DNA of 44,831 nt from Bacteroidaceae bacterium (lineage in GTDB: Bacteria; Bacteroidota; Bacteroidia; Bacteroidales; Bacteroidaceae), in contig JAFTRV010000103.1 of NCBI GenBank assembly GCA_017462065.1, positions 1 through 44,831 on the forward strand. The letters are read 5' to 3'. Of the stretch, positions 34,987 through 43,049 are shown one piece after another (position 1 is the stretch's first letter; every line of letters starts with the position of its first letter). The notes under the pieces were generated by a model. That model searched no databases and was not told the origin of the DNA. It saw nothing but the letters and a program-made list of their open reading frames with translations. Both the position numbers and the translations under genes were made by a program.

Positions 34987-36927
34987 TCAATTTGTCTTTA
35001 TTTTACGCACGAAGAAGTAGAAGTAGAAATAGGTATCCTTGAAGTCGTCAAAGTACTGCGCCATCTCCTCTTCCTTCATTCCCGGATATTTCTTTGTGTT
35101 GGCGACGAACGACTCGAGCCTGCGCTGGACGGACTTCGACACGAACTTATCGATGAACGCCGGGCCCACCGTAACCGTCTTGCCCTTGTCGAGCTGCAGG
35201 AAGAGCAGCAGCCCCTCCTGATAGTGCTTGGGAAGCCTCGCAGGCTTGCAGATGTTCAGATAGCGGTCGAAGACGAACATGAAGCTCTTCACGTCCTTGC
35301 GTATCAACGTTGAAATCAACGCCGCCTCGACATACTGCGGCGTAGGATTTTCGGGAAGGTACTTGAAGTTCTTGAGCAGATAGGCCTCGACAAAGGAGTC
35401 GTCCACGGCGAGTTCGTCGGGATAGCATGCGAGCTGCAGAGGCATGGCGAACTCGTTGGTCTTTCCAATAAGCGAGGGGTCGTTGATATACTTTTCAAGC
35501 TCTTCGGCCCAACTGCGATAGAAGATTGTACGCTTGAGTATATCGACATAACGCTGCGCCAGCCTGTATTCGCCCGACAGCAGCATGCAGCGCGCGGCAT
35601 GTTTCAGATACTCATATCTCCAGCCATACTCCACGGCGTCCTCGACGCACCAGCGGTAGCAGAAATTGAACTTGCCGTACTGGTAATAGAGCATCTTGCC
35701 GCCGGTCTGCGTAAGATGCACGGCCATAGGCGCAAGGATGTCCGAGCTGCCGTCGGGGTAGGTGAACATCTCCGTGCCCGCCCTGCCTGTCTTCAGAGTA
35801 GCTATATTCTTGTTTATCACCACCTGCCTTGTAGGGTTAGACGTGCCGCGGGAATATTCCGCCACGTCGTTCCAGCGGTTCTCCCACATAGCCTTGTTCT
35901 GTTTGTTCTCAATGCGGAAATTAGCGTCGTTGTACCAGAACGCCCACAGGAAGAGCGGCACGAAGAGAGCCACTGAGCATGTTATCGCAGCCTCGCTTTT
36001 TTCGCATTTGCAAAGCCTGCCGCGGAAGAGCGATGCGACGCAGAAGCCTGCGAGAGAGAGCATAAGCACAACGAACGGCACCCAATAGAGATATATCCAA
36101 TGCCAATAAGAGAAACTCTCATGCACCACGTTCTTGACGAAAGCGGAGCCCCAGTGCAGCACAGGCAAGCCTGCGCCATATATATACTCTACCGCATAAG
36201 TCGTGTAAAAGTTATAATAGAGCTGCGGAGCAGCTACGATTGCCGCAACGGCCAACGCCAACGTAGCGGCAGCGGCGACAGGCCGCCTCTTTTCCGCCAC
36301 AGCCGTCGCAAGCGAGTAACAGGCGAAGAGAAGAGCGTGCGCCAGGGCGTACGCGCCCATGAGAGGGAAGCCCGCAAAGCACCATAGCGCCACAAACAGC
36401 ATACGCAACGGTTCATTGAGGCGTTTGTAGAGCAGCATCGCCAAGAGGAACAGCAACGTTGCCAGCAGCGCCATATAATAGTAGCCCGGCACCTTAAGAT
36501 AGAATATCCAGTACCCCAGCTGAGTGTTGCTCGCCAGCAGAGCCGCCACAGGCAGCAGGGCAAGCAGCCTGCGAGAGCCTTTCAGGGCGAACGCCTTTAT
36601 CACGAGCCTGTAAACGGCATAAAGCAGCAGCACATAGATAGCCGCCCCCAACGCAGGATAGTAGAAGAACTGCACCAGGAAGCCCGACACATAGTGCAGC
36701 ATGCCGGCAGGCAGCTGCATCATGTTCTTGAAATAGAGGTCGTCAAAGACGAACGACGACAGTTCGTTTATGCGGAACAGCAGCGCCTGCTCATAGGTAG
36801 AAAGCACGCACCACAGCCCTGCGAAGAATACCGCAGGCAGCCATTTGGCCGCTTTGGGGATAAACGCCGAAAAAGCGTCGCCGAGCCCTTTCGCAGGCTC
36901 TTTTCTTTTGTTGGTAGTCTTGCCCAT
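34987..36927 (-). CDS. polytopic membrane protein with soluble C-terminal domain (DUF6057-like)
   Basis: 646 aa. After a basic N-terminus there are about ten hydrophobic segments between residues 30 and 345 (for example LPAVFFAGLWCVLSTYEQALLF, ALGAAIYVLLLYAVYRLVI, LLALLPVAALLASNTQLGYW and LMLSLAGFCVASLF). The last 290 residues are soluble and helical with TPR-like packing (YLKHAARCMLLSGEYRLAQR). This matches my recollection of DUF6057, a Bacteroidota family without known function. Nearby motifs typical of transporters or glycosyltransferases are not evident. It is the first gene of a two-gene unit with the heme/propeller lipoprotein. Confidence 0.75.
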   Translation of the reverse strand: MGKTTNKRKEPAKGLGDAFSAFIPKAAKWLPAVFFAGLWCVLSTYEQALLFRINELSSFVFDDLYFKNMMQLPAGMLHYVSGFLVQFFYYPALGAAIYVLLLYAVYRLVIKAFALKGSRRLLALLPVAALLASNTQLGYWIFYLKVPGYYYMALLATLLFLLAMLLYKRLNEPLRMLFVALWCFAGFPLMGAYALAHALLFACYSLATAVAEKRRPVAAAATLALAVAAIVAAPQLYYNFYTTYAVEYIYGAGLPVLHWGSAFVKNVVHESFSYWHWIYLYWVPFVVLMLSLAGFCVASLFRGRLCKCEKSEAAITCSVALFVPLFLWAFWYNDANFRIENKQNKAMWENRWNDVAEYSRGTSNPTRQVVINKNIATLKTGRAGTEMFTYPDGSSDILAPMAVHLTQTGGKMLYYQYGKFNFCYRWCVEDAVEYGWRYEYLKHAARCMLLSGEYRLAQRYVDILKRTIFYRSWAEELEKYINDPSLIGKTNEFAMPLQLACYPDELAVDDSFVEAYLLKNFKYLPENPTPQYVEAALISTLIRKDVKSFMFVFDRYLNICKPARLPKHYQEGLLLFLQLDKGKTVTVGPAFIDKFVSKSVQRRLESFVANTKKYPGMKEEEMAQYFDDFKDTYFYFYFFVRKIKTN

Positions 36928-37042
36928 TTATTTTCCGATAATTATAAGCCGCGTCGCCTGCAGCGTGCCATTACCGACGCATAGCTCCTTAGCCATGCCG
37001 CAATGACAGAGCGACGCCGCCCCGTTTTATACGTTGCCATTA

Positions 37043-38125
37043 TTATTCGAACAGCCCCTCTCTTGACCTGTTGAGCAGATAGCTGTCGAGCATCACGAGC
37101 GCCGCCATAGCCTCAACGACAGGAACGGCGCGAGGCACCACGCACGGGTCGTGACGGCCATGCGCGAGAAGCGTCGTCTCCTTGCCGTCGCTCGTAACGG
37201 TATCCTGTTCCATGAGCAGCGTAGCCACAGGCTTGAAAGCGACCCTGAAATAGATATCGTTGCCGTTGGATATTCCGCCCTGTATGCCGCCGCTGTTGTT
37301 GGTGCGTGTCTTCACGCCCTCCTCGCTCATGTAGAAGATGTCGTTCTGCTCAGAGCCGTAGCCCGAAGCCGCATCGAAGCCATTGCCGTACTCGAAGCCC
37401 TTGACAGCGTTTATCGAGAGCATCGCATGCGCCAGCGACGACGTTAGCTTGCCGTAGAGCGGCTCTCCGAGCCCTGCCGGAACACCCTTGACGACACACG
37501 TGACGACGCCGCCTACCGTGTCGCCCCTGCGTTTCACGTCGAGTATGAGGCGTTCCATCTCCTCGGCCTTTTCGGGGCTCGGGCAACGCACCGCATTGCC
37601 CTCGGCGGCGGCAATGTCATACTGCGTATAGTCCTTTTCGAGCCTTATGCCGCCCACCTGCGAAGTGTAGGCATTGACAGAGATGCCGAGCTGCCCGAGA
37701 GCGAGCTTGGCCAACGCCCCGGCACACACCCTGACAGCCGTCTCGCGCGCCGAGGAGCGGCCTCCGCCCCTGTGGTCACGCACTCCGTACTTGCAGTCAT
37801 AGACATAGTCGGCATGCGAAGGGCGATATACGCCCCGCATGTTCTCGTAGTCCTTGCTGCGGTTATTCTCATTGTTTATGACAAAGGCGATAGGAGTGCC
37901 CGTGGAACGTCCTTCGAATATTCCTGACAGGAACTGCACCTTATCCTGCTCGTTGCGTGATGTAGTTATTCGGCTCTGTCCCGGTCGGCGTCGTTCCATT
38001 TCGTGCATGACGAACTCCTCGTCGATGACCACCCCTGCGGGGAAGCCGTCGAGGACGCCGCCTATTGCGACACCGTGCGACTCGCCGAATGTCGTCAGAC
38101 GCAAAAGCCTGCCTGTACTGTTCAT
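37043..38125 (-). CDS. aroC: chorismate synthase
   Basis: 360 aa, normal length. Family signatures are all present: [18 protein letters not shown] (residues 14-31), [54 protein letters not shown] and [20 protein letters not shown]. The enzyme converts 5-enolpyruvylshikimate-3-phosphate to chorismate using reduced FMN, the last common step to aromatic amino acids. It is a single gene: the upstream space to the etf operon is filled by repeat DNA, and no other aro gene is in the window. Confidence 0.98.
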   Translation of the reverse strand: MNSTGRLLRLTTFGESHGVAIGGVLDGFPAGVVIDEEFVMHEMERRRPGQSRITTSRNEQDKVQFLSGIFEGRSTGTPIAFVINNENNRSKDYENMRGVYRPSHADYVYDCKYGVRDHRGGGRSSARETAVRVCAGALAKLALGQLGISVNAYTSQVGGIRLEKDYTQYDIAAAEGNAVRCPSPEKAEEMERLILDVKRRGDTVGGVVTCVVKGVPAGLGEPLYGKLTSSLAHAMLSINAVKGFEYGNGFDAASGYGSEQNDIFYMSEEGVKTRTNNSGGIQGGISNGNDIYFRVAFKPVATLLMEQDTVTSDGKETTLLAHGRHDPCVVPRAVPVVEAMAALVMLDSYLLNRSREGLFE

Positions 38126-38160
38126 AAGGTATAATACTGCTAAGGTTAGTAAAATAACTA

Positions 38161-38470
38161 AGGGGAACGATTAACGATTAGCGATGAACGTTTAACGAAA
38201 ATTGCTCACCTGTAAAAGCCGGGGGCTAAGGGGCAATTAAGGGGGCTAAGGGCTACTAAAGGCTACTAAGGGAGATAAACTCTAAACTCAAAACTTTGAC
38301 AACGTGCGTTAATCGCACCCCACGTGGCAACATCTTCGCCGTTGCTTCACGTGACTATTTGCTACGCACGTTATCGAAGCTAAAGCTTTCAACTCTCAAC
38401 TCTAAACCCTAAACTCTAAACTCTAAACCCTAAACTCTAAACTCTAAACCCTAAACTCTCAACTCTACTC
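38161..38470. repeat. composite intergenic repeat, copy 1
   Basis: In order: AACGATTAACG-type units (38166-38196), a module containing GCTCACCTGTAAAAGCCGGG (38204-38223), GGGGCTAAGGG/GGCTACTAA units, the 72-bp nested stem-loop (38301-38372), and a heptamer array CTAAACC-CTAAACT-CTAAACT with 21-nt period (38402-38460). Modules reappear in inverted orientation at 42761-43023 and 44347-44706. The last unit runs into the stop codon of the SlyD-like gene. Confidence 0.9.
38301..38372 (+). repeat. 72-bp nested stem-loop element, copy A
   Basis: The outer arms AACGTGCGT/ACGCACGTT, middle arms CACGTG/CACGTG and inner arms GCAAC/GTTGC all fall in register around a central GGCGAAGAT-type loop. The sequence is the exact reverse complement of 44418-44489. 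Identity continues on both sides for about 20-30 bp. Confidence 0.9.
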
Positions 38471-38471
38471 G

Positions 38472-39035
38472 TTAATCGTTACAACACCCTCCGTCGCAGT
38501 CGCCGCAGCCGCCCTTGCAGCCGCCACAGCCACCGCTGCACGAAGCCTTCAGCGAGTCATAGAACTTCTTCAGTTCCGCCTCGGTAGCCGCGCGCGCCTC
38601 AACCACATTGCCCACGAACTGCAGGTCGCAGCCCGCAAGAGGATGATTGAAGTCCATCGTCACCTTAAGCGGAGTGACCTCCTTCACCGTACCGAGTATC
38701 GGCGAGCCGTCGGCACGCATCATCTCCACCACGTTGCCGTTGTATATATGCGCCGAGTCGAACTTGCCGTCGATAGTGAACACCTCGCGGTCGAAGTCCT
38801 GCACATGGTCAGGGTCATAGTCGCCGTAAGCGTCGGCCGACGGGATAGTAAAGTCGAATTCATCGCCCTTTTTCAGCTCCTTGAGGTTCTCCTCGAAAGC
38901 GTCGAGAGTGTAGCCCACGCCTGTAAGGAACGCAAAAGGCTGCTCGCGGGTTGTCTTCTCAACCTCTTCGCACTCACCATTGCGGTGTGACAGCAATGTG
39001 TATGCCACACGCAGATATTTGTTCGTTGTCTCCAT
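38472..39035 (-). CDS. SlyD-like FKBP-type peptidyl-prolyl isomerase with cysteine-rich tail
   Basis: 187 aa. The SlyD plan is clear: a split FKBP domain with an inserted chaperone flap (FLTGVGYTLDAFEENLKELKKG, AYGDYDPDHVQDFDREVF, GTVKEVTPLKVTMDFNHPLAG and LQFVGNVVEARAATEAEL). After residue about 164 comes a tail with seven cysteines in Gly/Asp context (SCSGGCGGCKGGCGDCDGG, then CCND). E. coli SlyD has a His-rich nickel-binding tail in this place, so metal binding is likely; which metal is unknown. It is the last gene of the etf operon, 4 bp after the dehydrogenase gene. Its final codons and stop lie in a unit of the adjacent repeat. Confidence 0.92.
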   Translation of the reverse strand: METTNKYLRVAYTLLSHRNGECEEVEKTTREQPFAFLTGVGYTLDAFEENLKELKKGDEFDFTIPSADAYGDYDPDHVQDFDREVFTIDGKFDSAHIYNGNVVEMMRADGSPILGTVKEVTPLKVTMDFNHPLAGCDLQFVGNVVEARAATEAELKKFYDSLKASCSGGCGGCKGGCGDCDGGCCND

Positions 39036-39039
39036 AAGT

Positions 39040-40743
39040 TTATTGTTTGTAATGTGTTAATAGTTCCGTTTCAAAGTTGCCGATATATCTCTCGTGGCCT
39101 GCAATGGCTGCTTCGGCGAGCGCCGTGAAGCGTGATGCCGAGGCGAGGAAGAGCCCCTCGTCGGCCGCAGCGTCACGCAGCAGCAACGCCGCCATGATGC
39201 AGTATGCCGCCATCTCGTATATGCGGCGGGCAAGGAAGTCGAGCGTCTCCTGGCTGTTGAACGACGCCACCCTCTCGAGCGCCGCGGCATAGCTGGCGGC
39301 GAGAGCCTTCACGCGTGCGTACAGAGGAGCCGCTGCCGCTGACGGCACAAAGTCGAGGTACTCGTCGATGAGCCGGCCATAATAGCCGCTTGTGGCATAG
39401 CGTATCGCAGCCACCACCTGCAGCTGCGTAGTGCCCTCGTATATCGAAGTGATGCGTGCGTCACGGTAGAGACGCTCGCATGCGTAGTCACGCATATAGC
39501 CCGAGCCGCCATGCACCTGAACAGCGTCGTAGGCGTTGAGGTTGGCAATCTCGCTGCCCATGCCCTTGATGAGCGGCGTCAGGGCGTCGGCCCTCTTTGA
39601 GAAGAGCTTCGACTCGGCACGCTCCTCGGGGGCGAGCGGACGCTCACGCTGCAGCTCGTCGAACTGATAGCTCATGTCCACGTTGCGTGCCGTCTCATAC
39701 AGCAGAGCCCTTGCGGCGTCGAGGCGCGCTTTCATGTTGCCAGTCATGTCATACACCGGCGGCAGCTCGATGATAGCCTTGCCGAACTGACGGCGTTCCT
39801 TAGCGTAGGCAAGCGCCTCGGAGTATGCCGCCTGGGCTATCGCCACGCTCTGAGTGGCTATTCCGAGCCTTGCCCCGTTCATGAGCGACATCACATATTT
39901 TATAAGGCCCATACGGCGGCTGCCGCACAGCTCTGCGGGAGCATGGTCGAAGACCACCTCGCAGGTAGGCGAGCCGTGAATGCCCATCTTCTCTTCTATG
40001 CGGCGTGTCCTCACACGGCCGCAGCTCTTCTCGCAGATGAAGAGCGAGAGGCCTCGGCCGTCCACGCTGCCCTCCTCGCTGCGTGCCAGCACAAGATGAA
40101 TGTCGCTGTCGCCGTTGGTGATGAAGCGTTTGACGCCGTCGAGGTACCACTGCCCCTGCTCGCTGTCATAGGTTGCCTTGAGGCGGACGCTCTGCAGGTC
40201 GCTGCCTGCGTCGGGCTCGGTAAGGTCCATAGACATCGTAGCCCCAGCCGACACCATAGGCAGATAGCGCTCGCGCTGCTCGTCGCTGCCGAAGCTGTTT
40301 ATGGTGGCGGCGCAGTCCTGCAAGCCCCATAGGTTGCCGAAGCCTGCGTCGGCACGGCACACGAGCTCCTGTATCATGGTAAAGACCGCTACGGGGAAGT
40401 TAAGGCCGCCGTAACGTCGTGGCAGGGAGACGCCCATAAGGCCCGCCTTGCGGAAGAGGTCGAGATTCTCGGCTGTGGCGGGAGCATACTCCACACGCCC
40501 GTCATTGAGCGACGGGCCGCACTCCTCCACCCGCCCAGCGTTGGGAGCGAGCACGTCGGCACATAGCTCGCCCACGAGCTCGAGCACCTGCTCATAGCCG
40601 AGCAGAGCCTCGTCGAAGCCGCAGGGCGCATAGTCATATTCTTCGCTCGCGGCATACCCGCGCTCCTTCATATCCACGATACGACGCAGGAGAGGGTGCT
40701 TAAGATAGTGCTTCAGAGCATCATTGTCGCTATAATAGTTCAT
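39040..40743 (-). CDS. acyl-CoA dehydrogenase, long form
   Basis: 567 aa, larger than the 380-aa standard. The core (about residues 60-460) has the FAD-binding signatures TMSMDLTEPDAGSDLQSV and WYLDGVKRFITNGD, then QFGKAIIELPPVYDMTGNM, VQVHGGSGYMRDY and ITSIYEGTTQLQ. The Glu in the last motif (about residue 434) is the usual catalytic base. An N-terminal stretch (1-60) and a C-terminal helical domain (about 465-567) are extra, as in long ACADs. The start ATG shares one base with the etfA stop, so translation is coupled. It should pass electrons to the EtfAB encoded upstream; the acyl substrate cannot be read. Confidence 0.95.
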   Translation of the reverse strand: MNYYSDNDALKHYLKHPLLRRIVDMKERGYAASEEYDYAPCGFDEALLGYEQVLELVGELCADVLAPNAGRVEECGPSLNDGRVEYAPATAENLDLFRKAGLMGVSLPRRYGGLNFPVAVFTMIQELVCRADAGFGNLWGLQDCAATINSFGSDEQRERYLPMVSAGATMSMDLTEPDAGSDLQSVRLKATYDSEQGQWYLDGVKRFITNGDSDIHLVLARSEEGSVDGRGLSLFICEKSCGRVRTRRIEEKMGIHGSPTCEVVFDHAPAELCGSRRMGLIKYVMSLMNGARLGIATQSVAIAQAAYSEALAYAKERRQFGKAIIELPPVYDMTGNMKARLDAARALLYETARNVDMSYQFDELQRERPLAPEERAESKLFSKRADALTPLIKGMGSEIANLNAYDAVQVHGGSGYMRDYACERLYRDARITSIYEGTTQLQVVAAIRYATSGYYGRLIDEYLDFVPSAAAAPLYARVKALAASYAAALERVASFNSQETLDFLARRIYEMAAYCIMAALLLRDAAADEGLFLASASRFTALAEAAIAGHERYIGNFETELLTHYKQ

Positions 40744-41759
40744 TATTTCTGCTGATAAAAAGTTATTAACTTAGGTATGACCTCCTCTACCCTGCCTGTC
40801 ACCACATAGTCGGCAATGGCGTTTATCGGAGCGTCGGGGTCGCTGTTCACCGAGATTATTATTCCGCTCTCCTGCATGCCCGACACATGCTGCACCTGAC
40901 CCGAGATGCCGCATGCGAAATAGACCTTCGGACGCACCGTGACGCCTGTCTGGCCTATCTGCCTGTCACGCGTGGCGTAGCCGGCGTCAATGGCGGCGCG
41001 TGTGGCGCCCACCTCGCCGTGCAGCAGCTTGGCAAGAGCGAACAGCATGTCGAAATTCTCCTTGCTGCCCATGCCGTAGCCGCCGGCAATGACGATAGGA
41101 GCGTTCTTGAGGTTGTTCGCCGCCGGCTTCACATGACGCTCAAGCACCGACACCGCGAAGCACTCGTCGCTGACATACTGCGACACGTCGTGCCTCACCA
41201 CGCAGGCCTCATAGCCTGCCGGACGCACCGTTCTCATTGTCATCACGCCCTCGCGCACCGTAGCCATCTGCGGACGGTTGTAAGGATTGACTATTGTCGC
41301 CACGATGTTGCCGCCAAAGGCGGGACGCATCTGGTAGAGCAGCCCCTCGACGACCTTGCCGGCTCTCTTGTCCTCATAGGAGCCTATCTCGAGAGCCGTG
41401 CAGTCGGCTGTCAGGCCGCTATGCAGCTCGGCAGTGATGCGCGGGGCGAGGTCACGCCCCGTAGAGGTGGCCCCGAGCAGGAATATCTGATACCCCTCGT
41501 CCTTTATGAGCTTGCACAGCACGGCGGCGTGCGGGAGCGTGGTGTAGGGCGACAGACGGCAGTCGTCGAAAAGATGCACCTTGTCCACGCCGTAAGGGAA
41601 AAGCTGTGGAGCGACAGCGTCGAGGCCCGCGCCGACAACCGCCGCCTCAAGGGCGACGCCCAGCTTGTCGGCAAGGCGGCGTCCCTCGCTCAGCAGCTCT
41701 AAGCTGACGCCGGCGACGGCATTGCCGTCCACTTCGCAATATACTAATATATTATTCAT
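40743..41759 (-). CDS. etfA: electron transfer flavoprotein alpha subunit
   Basis: 338 aa. The C-terminal FAD domain carries the family signature: IGQTGVTVRPKVYFACGISG, then QHVSGMQESGIIISVNSDPD and DAPINAIADYVVTG. The N-terminal half is an alpha/beta domain that packs on EtfB. EtfAB moves electrons between acyl-CoA dehydrogenase and other carriers. It lies 4 bp after etfB and overlaps the dehydrogenase by one base. Confidence 0.97.
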   Translation of the reverse strand: MNNILVYCEVDGNAVAGVSLELLSEGRRLADKLGVALEAAVVGAGLDAVAPQLFPYGVDKVHLFDDCRLSPYTTLPHAAVLCKLIKDEGYQIFLLGATSTGRDLAPRITAELHSGLTADCTALEIGSYEDKRAGKVVEGLLYQMRPAFGGNIVATIVNPYNRPQMATVREGVMTMRTVRPAGYEACVVRHDVSQYVSDECFAVSVLERHVKPAANNLKNAPIVIAGGYGMGSKENFDMLFALAKLLHGEVGATRAAIDAGYATRDRQIGQTGVTVRPKVYFACGISGQVQHVSGMQESGIIISVNSDPDAPINAIADYVVTGRVEEVIPKLITFYQQK

Positions 41760-41763
41760 AAGA

Positions 41764-42636
41764 TTATCCTATTGTATGGTTAGCCAATAGCTCGCCGAGA
41801 AGAGACTTTATATCTTCGTCGGAAGCGGTAAGACGCTTGCTCTCCTTAGCCTTGAACACCACGTTCTCTACGGCCTTGACCTTTGTAGGCGAGCCGGCGA
41901 GGCCGCAGCGGGCAGGGTCGCCGCCCACATGTTCGAGGCTCCACTCCTTGAGAGCCAACGCAGGGTCACGCTCCGCCTGTGCCCGATATGCGTAGCCCGG
42001 AGCGGCCTGCTCCTGAGGAGTGGCGGCACGGTGGAAACGCAGCATGCGGTAGGCGTTGCGGGGGCGGCAGGGAGCGGCGGCAGCGTCTACGGTAAGCAGC
42101 AGAGGCAACGGAGCCTTGACAGTCTCGACGCCGTTGTCGATGACACGCTCGGCAACGATAGCCGACGATGAAGACTCCATGACACGCCGTACGCCCGTCA
42201 CCTGCGGCAGGCCGAGCATGTGAGCCACCTGCGGGCCCACCTGCGCCGTGTCGCCGTCGATAGCCTGACGGCCGCAGAGGATGACATCGTACTCCCCCAC
42301 CTTGCGTATCGCCTGAGAGAGGGCGTACGAAGTGGCAAGGGTGTCGGCGCCCGCAAAAGCACGGTCGCTGAGCAGGATGCCCTCGTCGGCGCCACGATAG
42401 AGCGCCTCACGCAGGATATCGGCGGCACGCGCCGGACCCATTGTTATGACAGTGACCTTGCTGCCGGCATGACGCTCCTTGAGCAAGAGAGCCTGTTCCA
42501 GGGCATTAAGGTCGTCGGGGTTAAAGATAGCCGGCAACGCCGAACGGTTGATTGTGCCGTCGTCGTTCATAGCCTTGCCGCCCGCATTGCGGGTGTCGGG
42601 CACCTGCTTGGCTAATACTATTATTTTCAGACTCAT
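41764..42636 (-). CDS. etfB: electron transfer flavoprotein beta subunit
   Basis: 290 aa. Landmarks: IIVLAKQVPDT (residues 4-14), NPDDLNALEQALLLKE, VITMGPARAADILREALYRG, VILCGRQAIDGDTAQVGPQV (nucleotide-binding site) and LPQVTGVR. It is the first gene of the operon etfB-etfA-acyl-CoA dehydrogenase-SlyD-like. The mRNA leader holds a 22-bp perfect palindrome. Whether this Etf is a simple carrier or an electron-bifurcating type (as with butyryl-CoA dehydrogenase of anaerobes) cannot be settled by eye. Confidence 0.96.
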   Translation of the reverse strand: MSLKIIVLAKQVPDTRNAGGKAMNDDGTINRSALPAIFNPDDLNALEQALLLKERHAGSKVTVITMGPARAADILREALYRGADEGILLSDRAFAGADTLATSYALSQAIRKVGEYDVILCGRQAIDGDTAQVGPQVAHMLGLPQVTGVRRVMESSSSAIVAERVIDNGVETVKAPLPLLLTVDAAAAPCRPRNAYRMLRFHRAATPQEQAAPGYAYRAQAERDPALALKEWSLEHVGGDPARCGLAGSPTKVKAVENVVFKAKESKRLTASDEDIKSLLGELLANHTIG

Positions 42637-42664
42637 AATATCCGATAATTAGTTATAATTTTTA

Positions 42665-42686
42665 GTATATATAGTACTATATATAC
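42665..42686. promoter_or_regulatory. 22-bp perfect palindrome, candidate operator of the etf operon
   Basis: The half-site GTATATATAGT (42665-42675) is followed directly by its exact reverse complement. It lies between the -7-like element and the etfB start, at about +17 to +38 of the predicted transcript. A dimeric repressor site is the simplest reading; an mRNA hairpin is also possible. Confidence 0.6.
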
Positions 42687-42708
42687 CTAAATAAGGACTT
42701 ACAAGGTG

Positions 42709-42716
42709 CAAATATA
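42709..42716 (-). promoter_or_regulatory. candidate -7 element of the etf operon
   Basis: On the minus strand TATATTTG fits TAnnTTTG, 73 bp before the etfB start. A -33 TTTG at the right distance is missing; TTTG-like sequence occurs only about 10 bp upstream. Confidence 0.45.
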
Positions 42717-42760
42717 CTATTTTTTTCAAAAAAAAGTGCAGTTAGGGGGGATAACGTGGA

Positions 42761-43023
42761 ACGAGTAAAGTTGAGAGTTGAGAGTTTAGGGTTTAGAGTT
42801 GAGAGAACGTTGGCGGCACTCGCTATCGCCAACAGATTAACGTTTAACGTGTAACGATTAACGAGTAAAGTTGAGAGTTTAGAGTTTATCTCCCTTAATA
42901 GCCCTTAGCCCCCGGCTTTTACAGGTGAGCAATTCTCGTTAAACGTTAATCGTTCCTCGTTAATCGTTAAACGTTCATCGTTCCCCGTTAATCGTTAATC
43001 GTTAATCGTTCCCTTAGCCCCCT
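42761..43023. repeat. composite intergenic repeat, copy 2
   Basis: It contains GAGAGTTTAGGGTTTAGAG units, the 25-bp hairpin GTTGGCG...CGCCAAC (42809-42833), AACGATTAACGAG units, the CCCCCGGCTTTTACAGGTGA module (42910-42929) that is inverted relative to copy 1, and an array of GTTAATCGTT units (about 42935-43012). It lies between the ATPase gene's 3' end and the etf promoter. Confidence 0.9.
42809..42879 (+). repeat. 71-bp direct repeat, left copy
   Basis: Identical base for base to 44606-44676, in the same orientation, 1797 bp apart. It begins with the 25-bp hairpin GTTGGCG...CGCCAAC and continues through AGATTAACGTTTAACGTG and GATTAACGAG units to GTTGAGAGTT. Confidence 0.92.
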
Positions 43024-43049
43024 TTCACCTTTGCCACACCCGGGCGGCA

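Larger units (their letters stand above)
38126..38471. other. intergenic space between aroC and the etf operon, filled by repeats
   Basis: About 35 bases of ordinary AT-rich sequence next to aroC hold its expected promoter, but no clear element was found. The rest, from 38161, is the composite repeat described separately. Confidence 0.6.
42637..43049. other. intergenic region upstream of the etf operon
   Basis: It contains the etf leader with a palindrome (42665-42686), a -7-like element (42709-42716), and then composite repeat copy 2 (42761-43023). No protein-coding gene is supported. Confidence 0.65.

Noticed and set aside
38402..38460. Eukaryotic (plant telomere) contamination
   Set aside because: The heptamers are continuous with modules repeated between clear bacterial genes at two other sites in the window.
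40887..41702. A 271-codon plus-strand frame opposite etfA
   Set aside because: It is His/Arg-rich with no motifs and lies wholly antisense to a clear etfA.
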